Source of the DNA: JAEUTH01 sp039931675
GTDB lineage: Bacteria > Bacteroidota > Bacteroidia > AKYH767-A > OLB10
Length of the DNA stretch: 64,000 bases
Assembly (NCBI GenBank): GCA_039931675.1
Contig: JBDTRM010000218.1
Location: 1-64,000, forward strand
Direction of reading: 5' to 3'
Shown here: piece by piece, positions 51,051-60,746 of the stretch
Layout of the letters: each line of letters starts with the position of its first letter
Position numbering within the stretch: position 1 is the first letter of the stretch
The notes under the pieces: model-generated
The model's input: the letters and a program-made list of their open reading frames with translations, nothing else
The model's database searches: none
What the model was told of the DNA's origin: nothing
Made by a program: the position numbers and the translations under genes

Positions 51051-52655
51051 ATGAAAACCCTTGAAGAAGAAATTATAGCAATGGATCAAAAAGTAAATTT
51101 TGAAAAAGACGTTTTTATAAGCTATGCGCATATTGATGACCAGCCTATTACACTCAATAAAGATGCGAAGGGATGGATAAGCAACTTTCACACGCTGCTT
51201 AAAAGACGCCTTGATATGGTGGTTGGAAGAGAAATGAATATCTGGCGCGATGAAAAACTACAGGGCAATACAGAATTTGGTCCCGAGATAGTTGAACAGT
51301 TTCCAAAAATGAGAGTGATGATTTCGATTATAACTCCACGATATGTCAAATCAGATTGGTGCAGGCGCGAAATGCAGGAGTTCTATAGAGCTGCTAACTC
51401 AAATGGTGGCATCAGTTTTCACAATCAATGGCGCATTTTTAAAGTAGTAAAGACTCCTTTTGACAGATCAATTATTAATACGCTGCCGGCAGAAATTAAT
51501 AAAATTTATAAGGACATTCTCGATTATCAGTTTTATATTAAAGAATCTGAAACCGGAGATAAATTTTCAGAGTTGAATCCTGAAGGCTCTGCCGATAATG
51601 TAAGCACACAAAAGTTTATAGAAAAGTTGGAGGATGTGGTACAAAATATCGCTAAACTTATCGAACAACTTAATAATGAAGGTAAAGTTAATCCAGATCA
51701 AAAGAAAATTTATCTCGCTGAAACTACTTACGACTTACACGAGTACAGGGAAAAATTAGTGAGGCAGTTAGAAGACACCGGTTATATTGTATTACCTGAT
51801 ACCACGCTTCCTGGTGTATTAAATGAATTCAATACTGCAGTTCAAACTTTTATTGACCAAAGTGTTTTATCACTGCATTTAATAAGTTCAACTAACTATG
51901 GTTCTCCACCAGAAGGCACTATAAAATCAAAAGTTATTATTCAAAATGAAATAGCCGCAAAAAAAAGCGCAAGTAATAATTTGCCAAGATTAATTTGGAT
52001 ACCGCCTGCAACCACATTGGCCGATACGGATACAGAAACCAAAGAGATGCAAAGCGAGTTTTTAAAAAAGCTTAAAACAGCTAAGGAAAATACCCCCGAT
52101 ATTTTAGAAGGAATAACCCTGGAAGATTTTAAAGAAGCTATTGCCAATAAATTTAAAGCAATAGAGCAGGAAGAAAAAGCGCGTAAAGAAGCCGAAGAAA
52201 AAGCTAAACAAGATGATCAAACTCCTAATGTTACTGATGTTGCTGCAAGTGCTGAAGTAAAAAAGGTTTATCTCATTTGCAATGACCAGGCTGATTTGGA
52301 AACCACAGGACCCTTAAGAAAATTAATTAAAAACAACAATTTATCATTATTGCTTCCAAATTTTAGCCAGCCGGAATTGCTACAAAAACAACATGCCGAT
52401 TATTTAAAAATTTGCGATGCCGTAATTATTTACTTTGGATCGGGTAATGACCTGTGGATGGACAACAAAGCTGGTGATATTGACGGATTAATAAGAGATG
52501 CAGCAAAGCCATTGTTAGCCAAGGCAATCTATACAACTGGAACAGATGATGATGGAACTAAAGCAGATTATAAATGGCCCGGTGGTGCAGTTATTCAAGG
52601 CATTGAAGGTTTAAAACCTGAATTGTTTAACGACTTTTTTCAAAAACTTAAATAA
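51051..52655 (+). CDS. TIR-domain protein with two additional TIR/Rossmann-like modules
   Basis: A 534-residue cytosolic protein. Residues about 18-150 form a TIR domain: KDVFISYAHIDD, NIWRDEKLQGNTEF, and SDWCRREMQEF, in which Glu107 is the candidate NADase glutamate. Module two (about 219-330) opens IYLAETTYDLHEYREKLV, resembling DUF4062/TIR-like folds. A Lys/Glu-rich coiled linker follows (about 370-395). Module three (404-534) opens KVYLICNDQADLETTGPL and includes YFGSGNDLWMDNKAGD. It is the first gene of a four-gene operon. TIR domains cleave NAD or relay signals in bacterial immunity; that role is inferred here. An alternative start lies at residue 11. Confidence 0.85.
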   Translation: MKTLEEEIIAMDQKVNFEKDVFISYAHIDDQPITLNKDAKGWISNFHTLLKRRLDMVVGREMNIWRDEKLQGNTEFGPEIVEQFPKMRVMISIITPRYVKSDWCRREMQEFYRAANSNGGISFHNQWRIFKVVKTPFDRSIINTLPAEINKIYKDILDYQFYIKESETGDKFSELNPEGSADNVSTQKFIEKLEDVVQNIAKLIEQLNNEGKVNPDQKKIYLAETTYDLHEYREKLVRQLEDTGYIVLPDTTLPGVLNEFNTAVQTFIDQSVLSLHLISSTNYGSPPEGTIKSKVIIQNEIAAKKSASNNLPRLIWIPPATTLADTDTETKEMQSEFLKKLKTAKENTPDILEGITLEDFKEAIANKFKAIEQEEKARKEAEEKAKQDDQTPNVTDVAASAEVKKVYLICNDQADLETTGPLRKLIKNNNLSLLLPNFSQPELLQKQHADYLKICDAVIIYFGSGNDLWMDNKAGDIDGLIRDAAKPLLAKAIYTTGTDDDGTKADYKWPGGAVIQGIEGLKPELFNDFFQKLK

Positions 52656-52663
52656 GCGCTTTT

Positions 52664-55600
52664 ATGATTGATACTCCCCCCACCATTCCGCAATTTAGAA
52701 AGCCGTTTGTTGGATTACGTGCCTTTGAACAAAATGAGAGCTATCTTTTTTTTGGTAGAAATAAACCCATTGAAGATTTATCGAAGAGGTTGATAGGAAG
52801 CCGCTTTCTTGCCGTTATCGGTTCATCGGGCAGTGGCAAATCATCGTTGGTTAAGTCTGGTTTATTGCCGAATATTTTTAGTGGGTTTTTTACGGTTGGT
52901 ACTAACTGGAGGGTGGCCTTAATGCGACCGGGAGAAAATCCTATCGGTTATTTAGCCGAAGCGCTTACCGAAAAAAAATCACTTTTCCCTAAAGTCAAAC
53001 AAACCGGTGATGCCACGTACCAGCAAATTATTGAAGCTACTTTAAGAAGGAGTGAAAATGGATTGTTGCAGGTTTATAAAGAAGCATTTGGACTACTGAA
53101 AATTGATGAAAATGCCACTACAAAAAAGAAGACTGACAACTTGCTTATTGTAGTTGATCAGTTTGAAGAGCTATTTAGATTCAGGCAATATGAAAAAGAA
53201 AACAATCTTGGTAAAAGTGATGCACAGCATTTTATAAAAATACTTTTAACGGCAGCACAGCAATCAGAATGTCCAAACATATATGTATTGCTCACCATGA
53301 GGAGCGACTTTTTGGGTGACTGTTCAGAGTTCAACGGATTACCCGAAGCTATTAATAACGGACAATACTTAGTTCCCCGCATGACTCGCGATGAAATACG
53401 CGAAGGTATAACCCAGCCCATAGCCGTAGGTGGCGCTGTTACAAGTCCGCGATTAGTTACCCGGATATTAAACGATATTAATAACGACACAGATCAACTA
53501 CCCATATTGCAACATGCCATGATGCGCACGTGGGATGCGTGGAGTAAAAGAATGATTTCTTATTGGGAGATTGCTCAACTCGCAAAAAATTACAGCTTTG
53601 AAAATTGGAAAAAATGGTTAGCCAATGAATGGGCGGGCAATGAGGCAAAGAAATATCCCAAAGAGGAATTGGAGCACAGGAAGGAAAAATATGAGAAAAA
53701 ATTAATTGAAGTATGGGAACAATCAAGCTCAAACAACGATTTTAGTTTTGATGCATGGTTTAAAAGAAATCCGCTTGACACACAAATAGACTTTGACGAT
53801 TATGATAAGATAGGAACCCTGAAGCTTTCGTTATCACAACATGCTGATGAAGCTTATTCTGAATTTAAAACCGAAGCAGATCAAAAAATATGCGAGTTGA
53901 TGTTTAGAGCATTAACGGATAAAACTGCCGATGCACGTGGCACACGCAGACCACGCAAAGTAATTGACCTCTGTTTGTTAACCAATGCAACACAAGCACA
54001 AGTTATTAATCAAGTTGAAGTATTTAGAAAACCTGGACGCACTTTTTTAATGCCGCCACCTGATAAAGGAGAATTAACTGATCAATCAATTATTGACATC
54101 TCACATGAAAGCTTAATGCGCGTGTGGGAGCGATTGGTAAAATGGACAGAAGAAGAAGCGCAAAGTGGAGATACATTTAAACGACTTGCCGAAGATGCAA
54201 AACGCGAAGCAAATAAAGTAGGTAGCTTATGGGTTAATCCTGAACTTGAAATAGGATTAAAATGGAAAGAAAAATTTAATAATAATGATGATCTGATAAA
54301 AGTGTGGGCTAAATCATACAATGCTAATGTAGATCAGGCACTCAAATTTTTGTCGAGAAGCAATGAAGCGGCAATTGCATTTAAAGAAAAAGAAGAACGC
54401 CTAATCAAAGAAGAGCAAGAAAGAAAAGAAGCTGAAGCAAAGAGAATCAGGGACGAAGAAGAAAAGGAAAGAAAGAGAAAAAGAAATTATTTAATTGCGG
54501 GATTAATAGTGCTTTTTTTAGGTTTACTTATTGTTTCTTATTTTTTAATTACAGTAAGTAAAGCAAGGCATGAAGCAGAAGATGCTAAAAACGCTGCAAT
54601 GAAGAGCGACTCCTTAGCTCAGATTGCAAGAGACAAAGCAATAAGAAGCGACTCATTGGCTCAGATAGACAGGGATAAAGCAATTTTGAGCGATTCGTTA
54701 GCCCAGATAGATAGGGATAAAGCTATTTTGAGTGACTCGTTAGCCCAGATTGCAAGAGATGGCGCAATAATAGCAAGAGACAAGGCCAAAGAAGCAGAAA
54801 AACGCGCTCGCGATGCAGAAGCTAATGCAGTGGCAGAAGGAAGAACAAGTGCAGTAGGCGAATACCAACGACTAATAAGGGAAGGGCCAGAAGACAAGGA
54901 TTCAATTCTTAATAAGAATAATAATTTTCAATATAAAGTTGTTGCCTACTGCAAACATTTAGATTTTTTGAGGGACTCATTACGGCCTGATTCTTTAAGA
55001 GTTAAAAATGCCGTTAAAAAGAATAATGAGCTTTATGAAAAACTTTACTTTTCATTGAAAGCGCTTAAAGCAGTTGATAATGCTATTGCTTTAGAAAACT
55101 CAACAAAGGCAATACATATTGAAGATAAGGATAAAGTTATATCAATTACAGCCAACAATGGATTAAATATAGCTGCCACCCAAAACAATTGTTTAATAGT
55201 AAATTCAACCGACACTATTTACATGGGCAAGCTGGTCACTGCCTTGTCTTATTCTGAAAAAGATAATATCATATTTTTTGGTTTGGTTAACGGTGAAATA
55301 GGTTTCATCAAATATCAGAAAAACAAAAAAAACCAACCGGTTTTTAATCGTAAAAACGATTTGCGTTCAAAAATATCTGCATTAGGTTTTTTCACTAAAA
55401 ATGACAGAAATTATTTATTGGCAACAAGTTATGCCGGCTCTGCTGTATTGTTTGAATTTGATTCAAGAACAATTAGCGATCAATTAACTGAAGACAAAAA
55501 ATTTCCGGTGATTGAATTGCCTGAATATTATGGGGAAATTGAAAATGCTAAGTATGATGGTAATGCAAAAATTCAACTTGAAACTTCTAAAGGAACTTAT

Positions 55601-55711
55601 CTATGGAATCCGTTTACTGACGATATATTACAAAAGTTAGAAGCCATTTTAGTGAAACCCGATAATCAGAAATTAGAAGGTATTAAGAAATCAACACGCA
55701 TTTACAACTAA
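52664..55711 (+). CDS. Membrane-anchored nSTAND1-type NTPase with propeller-like C-terminus
   Basis: A 1015-residue STAND ATPase. FVGLRAFEQNESYLFFGR opens the nSTAND1 domain, with Walker A GSSGSGKS (residues 53-60), Walker B LLIVVDQFEELF (about 160-171) and the sensor arginine region LLTMRSDFLGDC. A helical winged region follows to about residue 560. A charged stretch (KERKRKRN) precedes one transmembrane helix (about 608-630), so the ATPase is cytosolic and the rest periplasmic. Next is a coiled coil with a 14-residue tandem repeat, then about 230 residues of beta-rich, WD40-like sequence. STAND proteins oligomerise on ligand binding and drive effectors; the TIR protein 8 bases upstream is the probable effector. 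Confidence 0.85.
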   Translation: MIDTPPTIPQFRKPFVGLRAFEQNESYLFFGRNKPIEDLSKRLIGSRFLAVIGSSGSGKSSLVKSGLLPNIFSGFFTVGTNWRVALMRPGENPIGYLAEALTEKKSLFPKVKQTGDATYQQIIEATLRRSENGLLQVYKEAFGLLKIDENATTKKKTDNLLIVVDQFEELFRFRQYEKENNLGKSDAQHFIKILLTAAQQSECPNIYVLLTMRSDFLGDCSEFNGLPEAINNGQYLVPRMTRDEIREGITQPIAVGGAVTSPRLVTRILNDINNDTDQLPILQHAMMRTWDAWSKRMISYWEIAQLAKNYSFENWKKWLANEWAGNEAKKYPKEELEHRKEKYEKKLIEVWEQSSSNNDFSFDAWFKRNPLDTQIDFDDYDKIGTLKLSLSQHADEAYSEFKTEADQKICELMFRALTDKTADARGTRRPRKVIDLCLLTNATQAQVINQVEVFRKPGRTFLMPPPDKGELTDQSIIDISHESLMRVWERLVKWTEEEAQSGDTFKRLAEDAKREANKVGSLWVNPELEIGLKWKEKFNNNDDLIKVWAKSYNANVDQALKFLSRSNEAAIAFKEKEERLIKEEQERKEAEAKRIRDEEEKERKRKRNYLIAGLIVLFLGLLIVSYFLITVSKARHEAEDAKNAAMKSDSLAQIARDKAIRSDSLAQIDRDKAILSDSLAQIDRDKAILSDSLAQIARDGAIIARDKAKEAEKRARDAEANAVAEGRTSAVGEYQRLIREGPEDKDSILNKNNNFQYKVVAYCKHLDFLRDSLRPDSLRVKNAVKKNNELYEKLYFSLKALKAVDNAIALENSTKAIHIEDKDKVISITANNGLNIAATQNNCLIVNSTDTIYMGKLVTALSYSEKDNIIFFGLVNGEIGFIKYQKNKKNQPVFNRKNDLRSKISALGFFTKNDRNYLLATSYAGSAVLFEFDSRTISDQLTEDKKFPVIELPEYYGEIENAKYDGNAKIQLETSKGTYLWNPFTDDILQKLEAILVKPDNQKLEGIKKSTRIYN
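54602..54769 (+). repeat. Four tandem 42-base repeats in the nSTAND gene
   Basis: Four in-frame units of 42 bases encode 14-residue repeats of the type DKAILSDSLAQIDR in the periplasmic coiled coil. Units two and three are most alike. Copy number may vary by slippage, changing the length of the stalk. Confidence 0.8.
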
Positions 55712-55715
55712 AAAC

Positions 55716-58700
55716 ATGAAAAAGCTTTACTTACTATTTACCGTGTTTTTTATAATGCTCCATCAAGGGCAAGTATTTTCGCAATGTGGAATTAAAATAA
55801 TTCCCGACACTTTAAATTTATCTATTTGTGCAGGTGATAGTGTTTTAATTTCTGTAACTGATACTTCAACAATATTTACAGGTTCATTCAACTGGTCACC
55901 TGCTGCGGGTCTTAGCGCCACCACAGGCAGCAGCGTGTGGGCTAAGCCGGGGAGTATTACAAAATATTACGTAAGCAAAATCGGCTGTAGCGATAGCGAT
56001 TCGGTTACAGTCAATGTAAATCCGCTTCCCGCATGTTCGATTACGGGTAATACATCAGGTTGTTCCGGTAGTCTAACTCAATGGTGCGCTCCGAATGGTT
56101 TAGCTCCTTACCTGTGGAGTACAGGTGCAACAACTAAATGTATTAATTTAAATACAGCCGGAACCTATACAGTTACAGTTACAAGTGCGGCCAGCTGCAC
56201 AAGCAGTTGTCAAAATTCACTTACAGTTAATCCAACACCAATTTGTTCAATTACAGGCAATAGTTCTGATTGCTCCGGAACCACAACTCAGTGGTGTGCT
56301 CCTGCAAGTCTTAATTCATATTCATGGAGCAGCGGTGCAACCACACAATGTGTTAATGTTAATTCTTCTGGAACCTATACTGTTACAGTTACTGATGTAA
56401 ATGCATGCACAAGTAGTTGTCAAAAAATATTTAATTCCAATTCATTGCCAACGGCTTCAATAGACGGGGATACTTCACTGTGCAAGTTTAGCCAGGACTC
56501 CATTACTTTTTCAGGATATAATGGAACCGCCCCATATACCTTTACCTATAAAATTGACAATGGTAACGTTCAAACCATTTCTACAAATGCGCTTGATTCA
56601 ACAGCATATTTATTTCCCAATACAAGCGTTCCGGGAACTTATCATTATATATTAATTTCAGTAAGCGATGCTAACGGCTGCACCAATGCACAACCTGAAA
56701 CGTTAATTGTTAAGGTTAAACAAACAGTTCTCGCCCAATTTAACGGAACTAATGCTGTTTGTCAAAATGACCCTGCTCCGCTAATCACATTTACAGGCGT
56801 TAATTGTACTCCTCCTATTACTTTCACTTACACCATAAATCAAAACGATACGTTTACTGTGACAACAACTACCAACGACACTGCAATAGCTGCACCAACT
56901 GGAATTGTGGACACTTATGTTTATAATTTAATCGGGGTTACTGATTTAACCTGTTCAAACAATCAAAACAAATATGTTACAATTAAAGTAAACAGCTTAC
57001 CAACTGCTACTATAAACGGAACTTCGGAGGTTTGCCAATTTGATACACCACCGCTAATTACTTTTATTGGCCCGGGTAGTGGCACACCACCATACATTTT
57101 TACCTACAACATAAACGGAGGTACAAGTTTAACCGATACTGCGGGGGGCAGCAGCATCAGCATTGGCGCATCAACTGATAGCGTTGGAACATTTGTTTAT
57201 AATCTTATTGCTGTAAGCGATGGCAATGGATGTTCGCAACTTCAAACAGGTAGTGCAACCGTAGTTATTGATTCATTACCCGATGCTACTATAAGCGGCA
57301 CTGCTTCCGTTTGCCAGAATGCAACATCACCGTATATAACCCTTACAGGTATAAAGGGTAAAAAACCATTTGATTTTACATACATCATAAACGGAGTTAC
57401 AAATACGATTACAACCAGTGCAGGAAACGATACCGTAAATGTCCCTGTACCAACAAATGTTGCAGGCACATTTACCTACTACCTTGCATCCGTTGCAGAT
57501 TCAAATGGTTGTGCAAGTGCAATCAATCAAAGCACTTCCATTGTTATTAATGCACTGCCTAATGCAAGTGTGATTGGTTCAACTTCTGTTTGTAAGAATG
57601 GTTCGTCTCCTATAGTCATCTTTACGGGCAGCAATGGTATTCAGGATTATTCTTTTACTTATAACATAAATGGAGGCGTCAACCAGGTTATAACCACAAC
57701 CGGAAGTGATACAGTATCCGTAATTGCACCAACAGGTACTGCGGGAATTTTTAATTACATTTTAATTTCTGTATCCGATTCAATTGGTTGCACCCAGAAT
57801 CAATCCGGCACTGCGACCGTAACAATAAATGAATTACCTGGTGCAACATTAAATGGTGATACAGCAGTTTGTCAAAATGATTCGCCTCCTGTTATAACTT
57901 TTGCAGGAACTAACGGTACTTCTCCTTACAGTTTTACATACGTGACCAATGATGGAATTAATCCTGCGGATACTAATACAGTTAGCTCAAATGGATCGGA
58001 CTCCATAAAAACAATAACGGTGCCTACTAACATTCCCGGAAATTATAGCTATCAGTTAATTGGAATACAAGATGCTAATGGCTGTATCGGAACCATTACA
58101 GATAGCGTTTCAATAACTATAAACCCATTGCCTAATGCAACAATAAGCGGTTCAACAGTGATTTGTAAAAATGATCCAGGCCCATTAATAACATTTACAG
58201 GTTTAACCGGAACCAAACCATTTAAATTTAGCTATAATATCAATGGAGGATTAACTGATTCAATAACCGTATTTAACAGCAACGATACAAGTATCGTTGT
58301 ACCAACAAACCAGGAAGGCGTTTATGCTTATAATATTTCATCAGTTCAGGATTCTAACGGATGTACACAAATTGTTAACGGTCAAATTGCAACAATTACA
58401 ATTAACTCATTACCTATGGCAACCATAAGCGGCACTACCGCTGTTTGTGAAAATGATACTGCACTCCCCCTCATTACATTTACCGGTGCTACAGGTACTA
58501 TTCCCTACACCTTCATTTATACTATTAATGGCGGTGCTAATAATACCGTAGTAACAACAGGAAATAACATCGCTACCGTTACCGCTCCTACTACAGCGTT
58601 TGGAACTTTTATTTATAATTTAATTTCTGTGACTGATGGCAATGGATGTTCACAAACACAAACAGGCACAGCAACAATAACCGTAAACACGTTACCTGCT

Positions 58701-60734
58701 GCAAGTATTAGCGGAACTGCAACAGTTTGTCAAAATGGTACATCTCCATCAATCACTTTTACGGGTAGCAATGGAACACCTCCATATTCATTTACTTACA
58801 ACATTAATAATGGCATAAATTCAACAATCACTGCAAGTGGAACTAATGTGTCAATTTCACCACCAACATTTGCAGCAGGCACTTTTGTTTACAATTTAGT
58901 TGCTGTTACTGATGCAAATGGTTGCTCCACAGATTCATTGACCGGAAATGCAACTATAATTGTAAATCCGCTACCATCAGATACTATTTTTGTTTCTGTT
59001 GATTCAGTTTGCCAAAATGATCCATCACCACCACTAATAACAATTAAAGGACTAAATGGAACATCGCCCTATACTTTTACATATAACATAAATGGAGGAA
59101 CTCCTTTAACTGCAACTACTACAGGCAGTAATGATAATGTTCAGGTAGCTGTGCCAACCAATGTCCAGCCAGGAATATATAATTATAATTTAACATCAGT
59201 ATCAGATTCAAATGGATGTTCGCTTAGTCAATCAGGAAGTGTGGCGATAACAGTTCTTCCTTTGCCCGTTATTCAAAATAATTTGCCCAACCTCACTTTG
59301 TGTAATGGTGACACATTAAATATTCTGCCATTTACGAGCACTGTTTTTAATTCAGTGTATAACTGGATTGCTATAAATGATATTGGATTTGGTTTATCCG
59401 GTACCGGCAACATTCCAAATTTACCGGTGATTAATAATGATAGCACTCCTTTAAATTCAAATATATCTGTACATGCTATATCTCCTTTTGGTTGCATAGG
59501 CCCGGTTAAAAGTTTTAATATAGATGTAAATCCAAAACCAACACTACTCTCACTTGATACTACTATTTGCAGCAACCAATTGCTTAACTATACCATTATA
59601 CCAAGTTTTTATAATAACGTAACTTACGGTTGGAATTCAAATATCAATCCGCTGATAGTCTCAGGAAATAGCAGTCAAAATCCTTCTTCGGATAATATCA
59701 TAAATGACAATTTGATAAATCATACCAGCACACTTCAGAATTTACCTTATTCGATTTCATTGATTTATACCAATGGAGTAAACACTTGTATAACGACAGA
59801 TACGGTAACAGTTGCAATAATACCTGCACCACCCAAACCCTACTTTACTTCTGCATTTCCAGGTGATACTATTACATCAGGGGATACCATTACGTTATGT
59901 GCCGGATCTACAAACATTAATTTTAATATCATCAATCCCGATACTGCTGTTAATTACGAGTGGCAGGCCAACCCCTCAACAGGAGTTAACATCGGAAATG
60001 GAAATAATATTAGTGCGAATACGGTTATATCATTTGACATCACTTCGGGTTCGCCTATTACAATATATGCCATAGCTGATTATATCATTAATGCCGGAAC
60101 ATGCCAGGACACCAGTTTTATGATTGTAAATATCATTAACAGTGGTAATGGATTTGACGAAAGAAAAATTATACCAAAAGAACCCGGTCACCTCCTGGTT
60201 TATCCTGATAATTCAATGGATGCCGATAGCGGATATCAATGGGGTTATGATAATTTATTTTATAAAAATAATGATACTATCTCAGGTCCTCCGATTGATA
60301 TCCCGGGACAGATTTACCAGTTTTTTATTCCTTCATCACAATTTATTTATCATGATTCTTTAAATGAACACGATTATGCCTATTGGGTGTTGCTTACTAA
60401 AAGTGAATGTAAAAGCAAAGTTTATTATAACGGCCCCTATGCGCATAAATCTATTCCTATAGAAACAACAGATAATGTTGTTGGGGTTGATGTGTATCCA
60501 AATCCTTCGGCAGGTGATTTAAATATTTCGTTGCATGGTAATATTTATGGAAACATAAATGCAAAAATTTATAATGCATTAGGACAAACTGTTTACGAAA
60601 CCCGTTACGAAAAGAAGCAGGCAGAAATTAATCAGGTGATTAACTTAAATAAAATCCTAGATGGAATATATATGCTGGAATTAACAAGCAGCGATCATCA
60701 AAGAATAACAAAAAGAGTAATCGTTTCCCATTAA
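55716..60734 (+). CDS. Giant T9SS adhesin with ten Ig/PKD-like repeats
   Basis: A 1672-residue secreted protein, signal peptide MKKLYLLFTVFFIMLHQGQV then FSQ. Two Cys-rich repeats of about 80 residues (SITGNTSGCSG, TQWCAP, YTVTVT) come first. Ten repeats of about 85-90 residues follow, each opening LPxATIxGxxxVCQN and containing FTYNINGG and YNLxSVxDxNGC. Two further PKD-like domains lead to a T9SS type A end (VGVDVYPNPSAGDLNISLHG, LGQTVYETRY, LDGIYMLELTSSDH). Each repeat has paired Cys. It would sit on the cell surface. It begins 4 bases after the nSTAND gene in the same operon. Confidence 0.9.
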   Translation: MKKLYLLFTVFFIMLHQGQVFSQCGIKIIPDTLNLSICAGDSVLISVTDTSTIFTGSFNWSPAAGLSATTGSSVWAKPGSITKYYVSKIGCSDSDSVTVNVNPLPACSITGNTSGCSGSLTQWCAPNGLAPYLWSTGATTKCINLNTAGTYTVTVTSAASCTSSCQNSLTVNPTPICSITGNSSDCSGTTTQWCAPASLNSYSWSSGATTQCVNVNSSGTYTVTVTDVNACTSSCQKIFNSNSLPTASIDGDTSLCKFSQDSITFSGYNGTAPYTFTYKIDNGNVQTISTNALDSTAYLFPNTSVPGTYHYILISVSDANGCTNAQPETLIVKVKQTVLAQFNGTNAVCQNDPAPLITFTGVNCTPPITFTYTINQNDTFTVTTTTNDTAIAAPTGIVDTYVYNLIGVTDLTCSNNQNKYVTIKVNSLPTATINGTSEVCQFDTPPLITFIGPGSGTPPYIFTYNINGGTSLTDTAGGSSISIGASTDSVGTFVYNLIAVSDGNGCSQLQTGSATVVIDSLPDATISGTASVCQNATSPYITLTGIKGKKPFDFTYIINGVTNTITTSAGNDTVNVPVPTNVAGTFTYYLASVADSNGCASAINQSTSIVINALPNASVIGSTSVCKNGSSPIVIFTGSNGIQDYSFTYNINGGVNQVITTTGSDTVSVIAPTGTAGIFNYILISVSDSIGCTQNQSGTATVTINELPGATLNGDTAVCQNDSPPVITFAGTNGTSPYSFTYVTNDGINPADTNTVSSNGSDSIKTITVPTNIPGNYSYQLIGIQDANGCIGTITDSVSITINPLPNATISGSTVICKNDPGPLITFTGLTGTKPFKFSYNINGGLTDSITVFNSNDTSIVVPTNQEGVYAYNISSVQDSNGCTQIVNGQIATITINSLPMATISGTTAVCENDTALPLITFTGATGTIPYTFIYTINGGANNTVVTTGNNIATVTAPTTAFGTFIYNLISVTDGNGCSQTQTGTATITVNTLPAASISGTATVCQNGTSPSITFTGSNGTPPYSFTYNINNGINSTITASGTNVSISPPTFAAGTFVYNLVAVTDANGCSTDSLTGNATIIVNPLPSDTIFVSVDSVCQNDPSPPLITIKGLNGTSPYTFTYNINGGTPLTATTTGSNDNVQVAVPTNVQPGIYNYNLTSVSDSNGCSLSQSGSVAITVLPLPVIQNNLPNLTLCNGDTLNILPFTSTVFNSVYNWIAINDIGFGLSGTGNIPNLPVINNDSTPLNSNISVHAISPFGCIGPVKSFNIDVNPKPTLLSLDTTICSNQLLNYTIIPSFYNNVTYGWNSNINPLIVSGNSSQNPSSDNIINDNLINHTSTLQNLPYSISLIYTNGVNTCITTDTVTVAIIPAPPKPYFTSAFPGDTITSGDTITLCAGSTNINFNIINPDTAVNYEWQANPSTGVNIGNGNNISANTVISFDITSGSPITIYAIADYIINAGTCQDTSFMIVNIINSGNGFDERKIIPKEPGHLLVYPDNSMDADSGYQWGYDNLFYKNNDTISGPPIDIPGQIYQFFIPSSQFIYHDSLNEHDYAYWVLLTKSECKSKVYYNGPYAHKSIPIETTDNVVGVDVYPNPSAGDLNISLHGNIYGNINAKIYNALGQTVYETRYEKKQAEINQVINLNKILDGIYMLELTSSDHQRITKRVIVSH

Positions 60735-60746
60735 CAACCAGGTAAT

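Noticed and set aside
54602..54769. Regular tandem repeat considered as a CRISPR-like array
   Set aside because: The units are contiguous without spacers, are in frame and encode a coiled coil.
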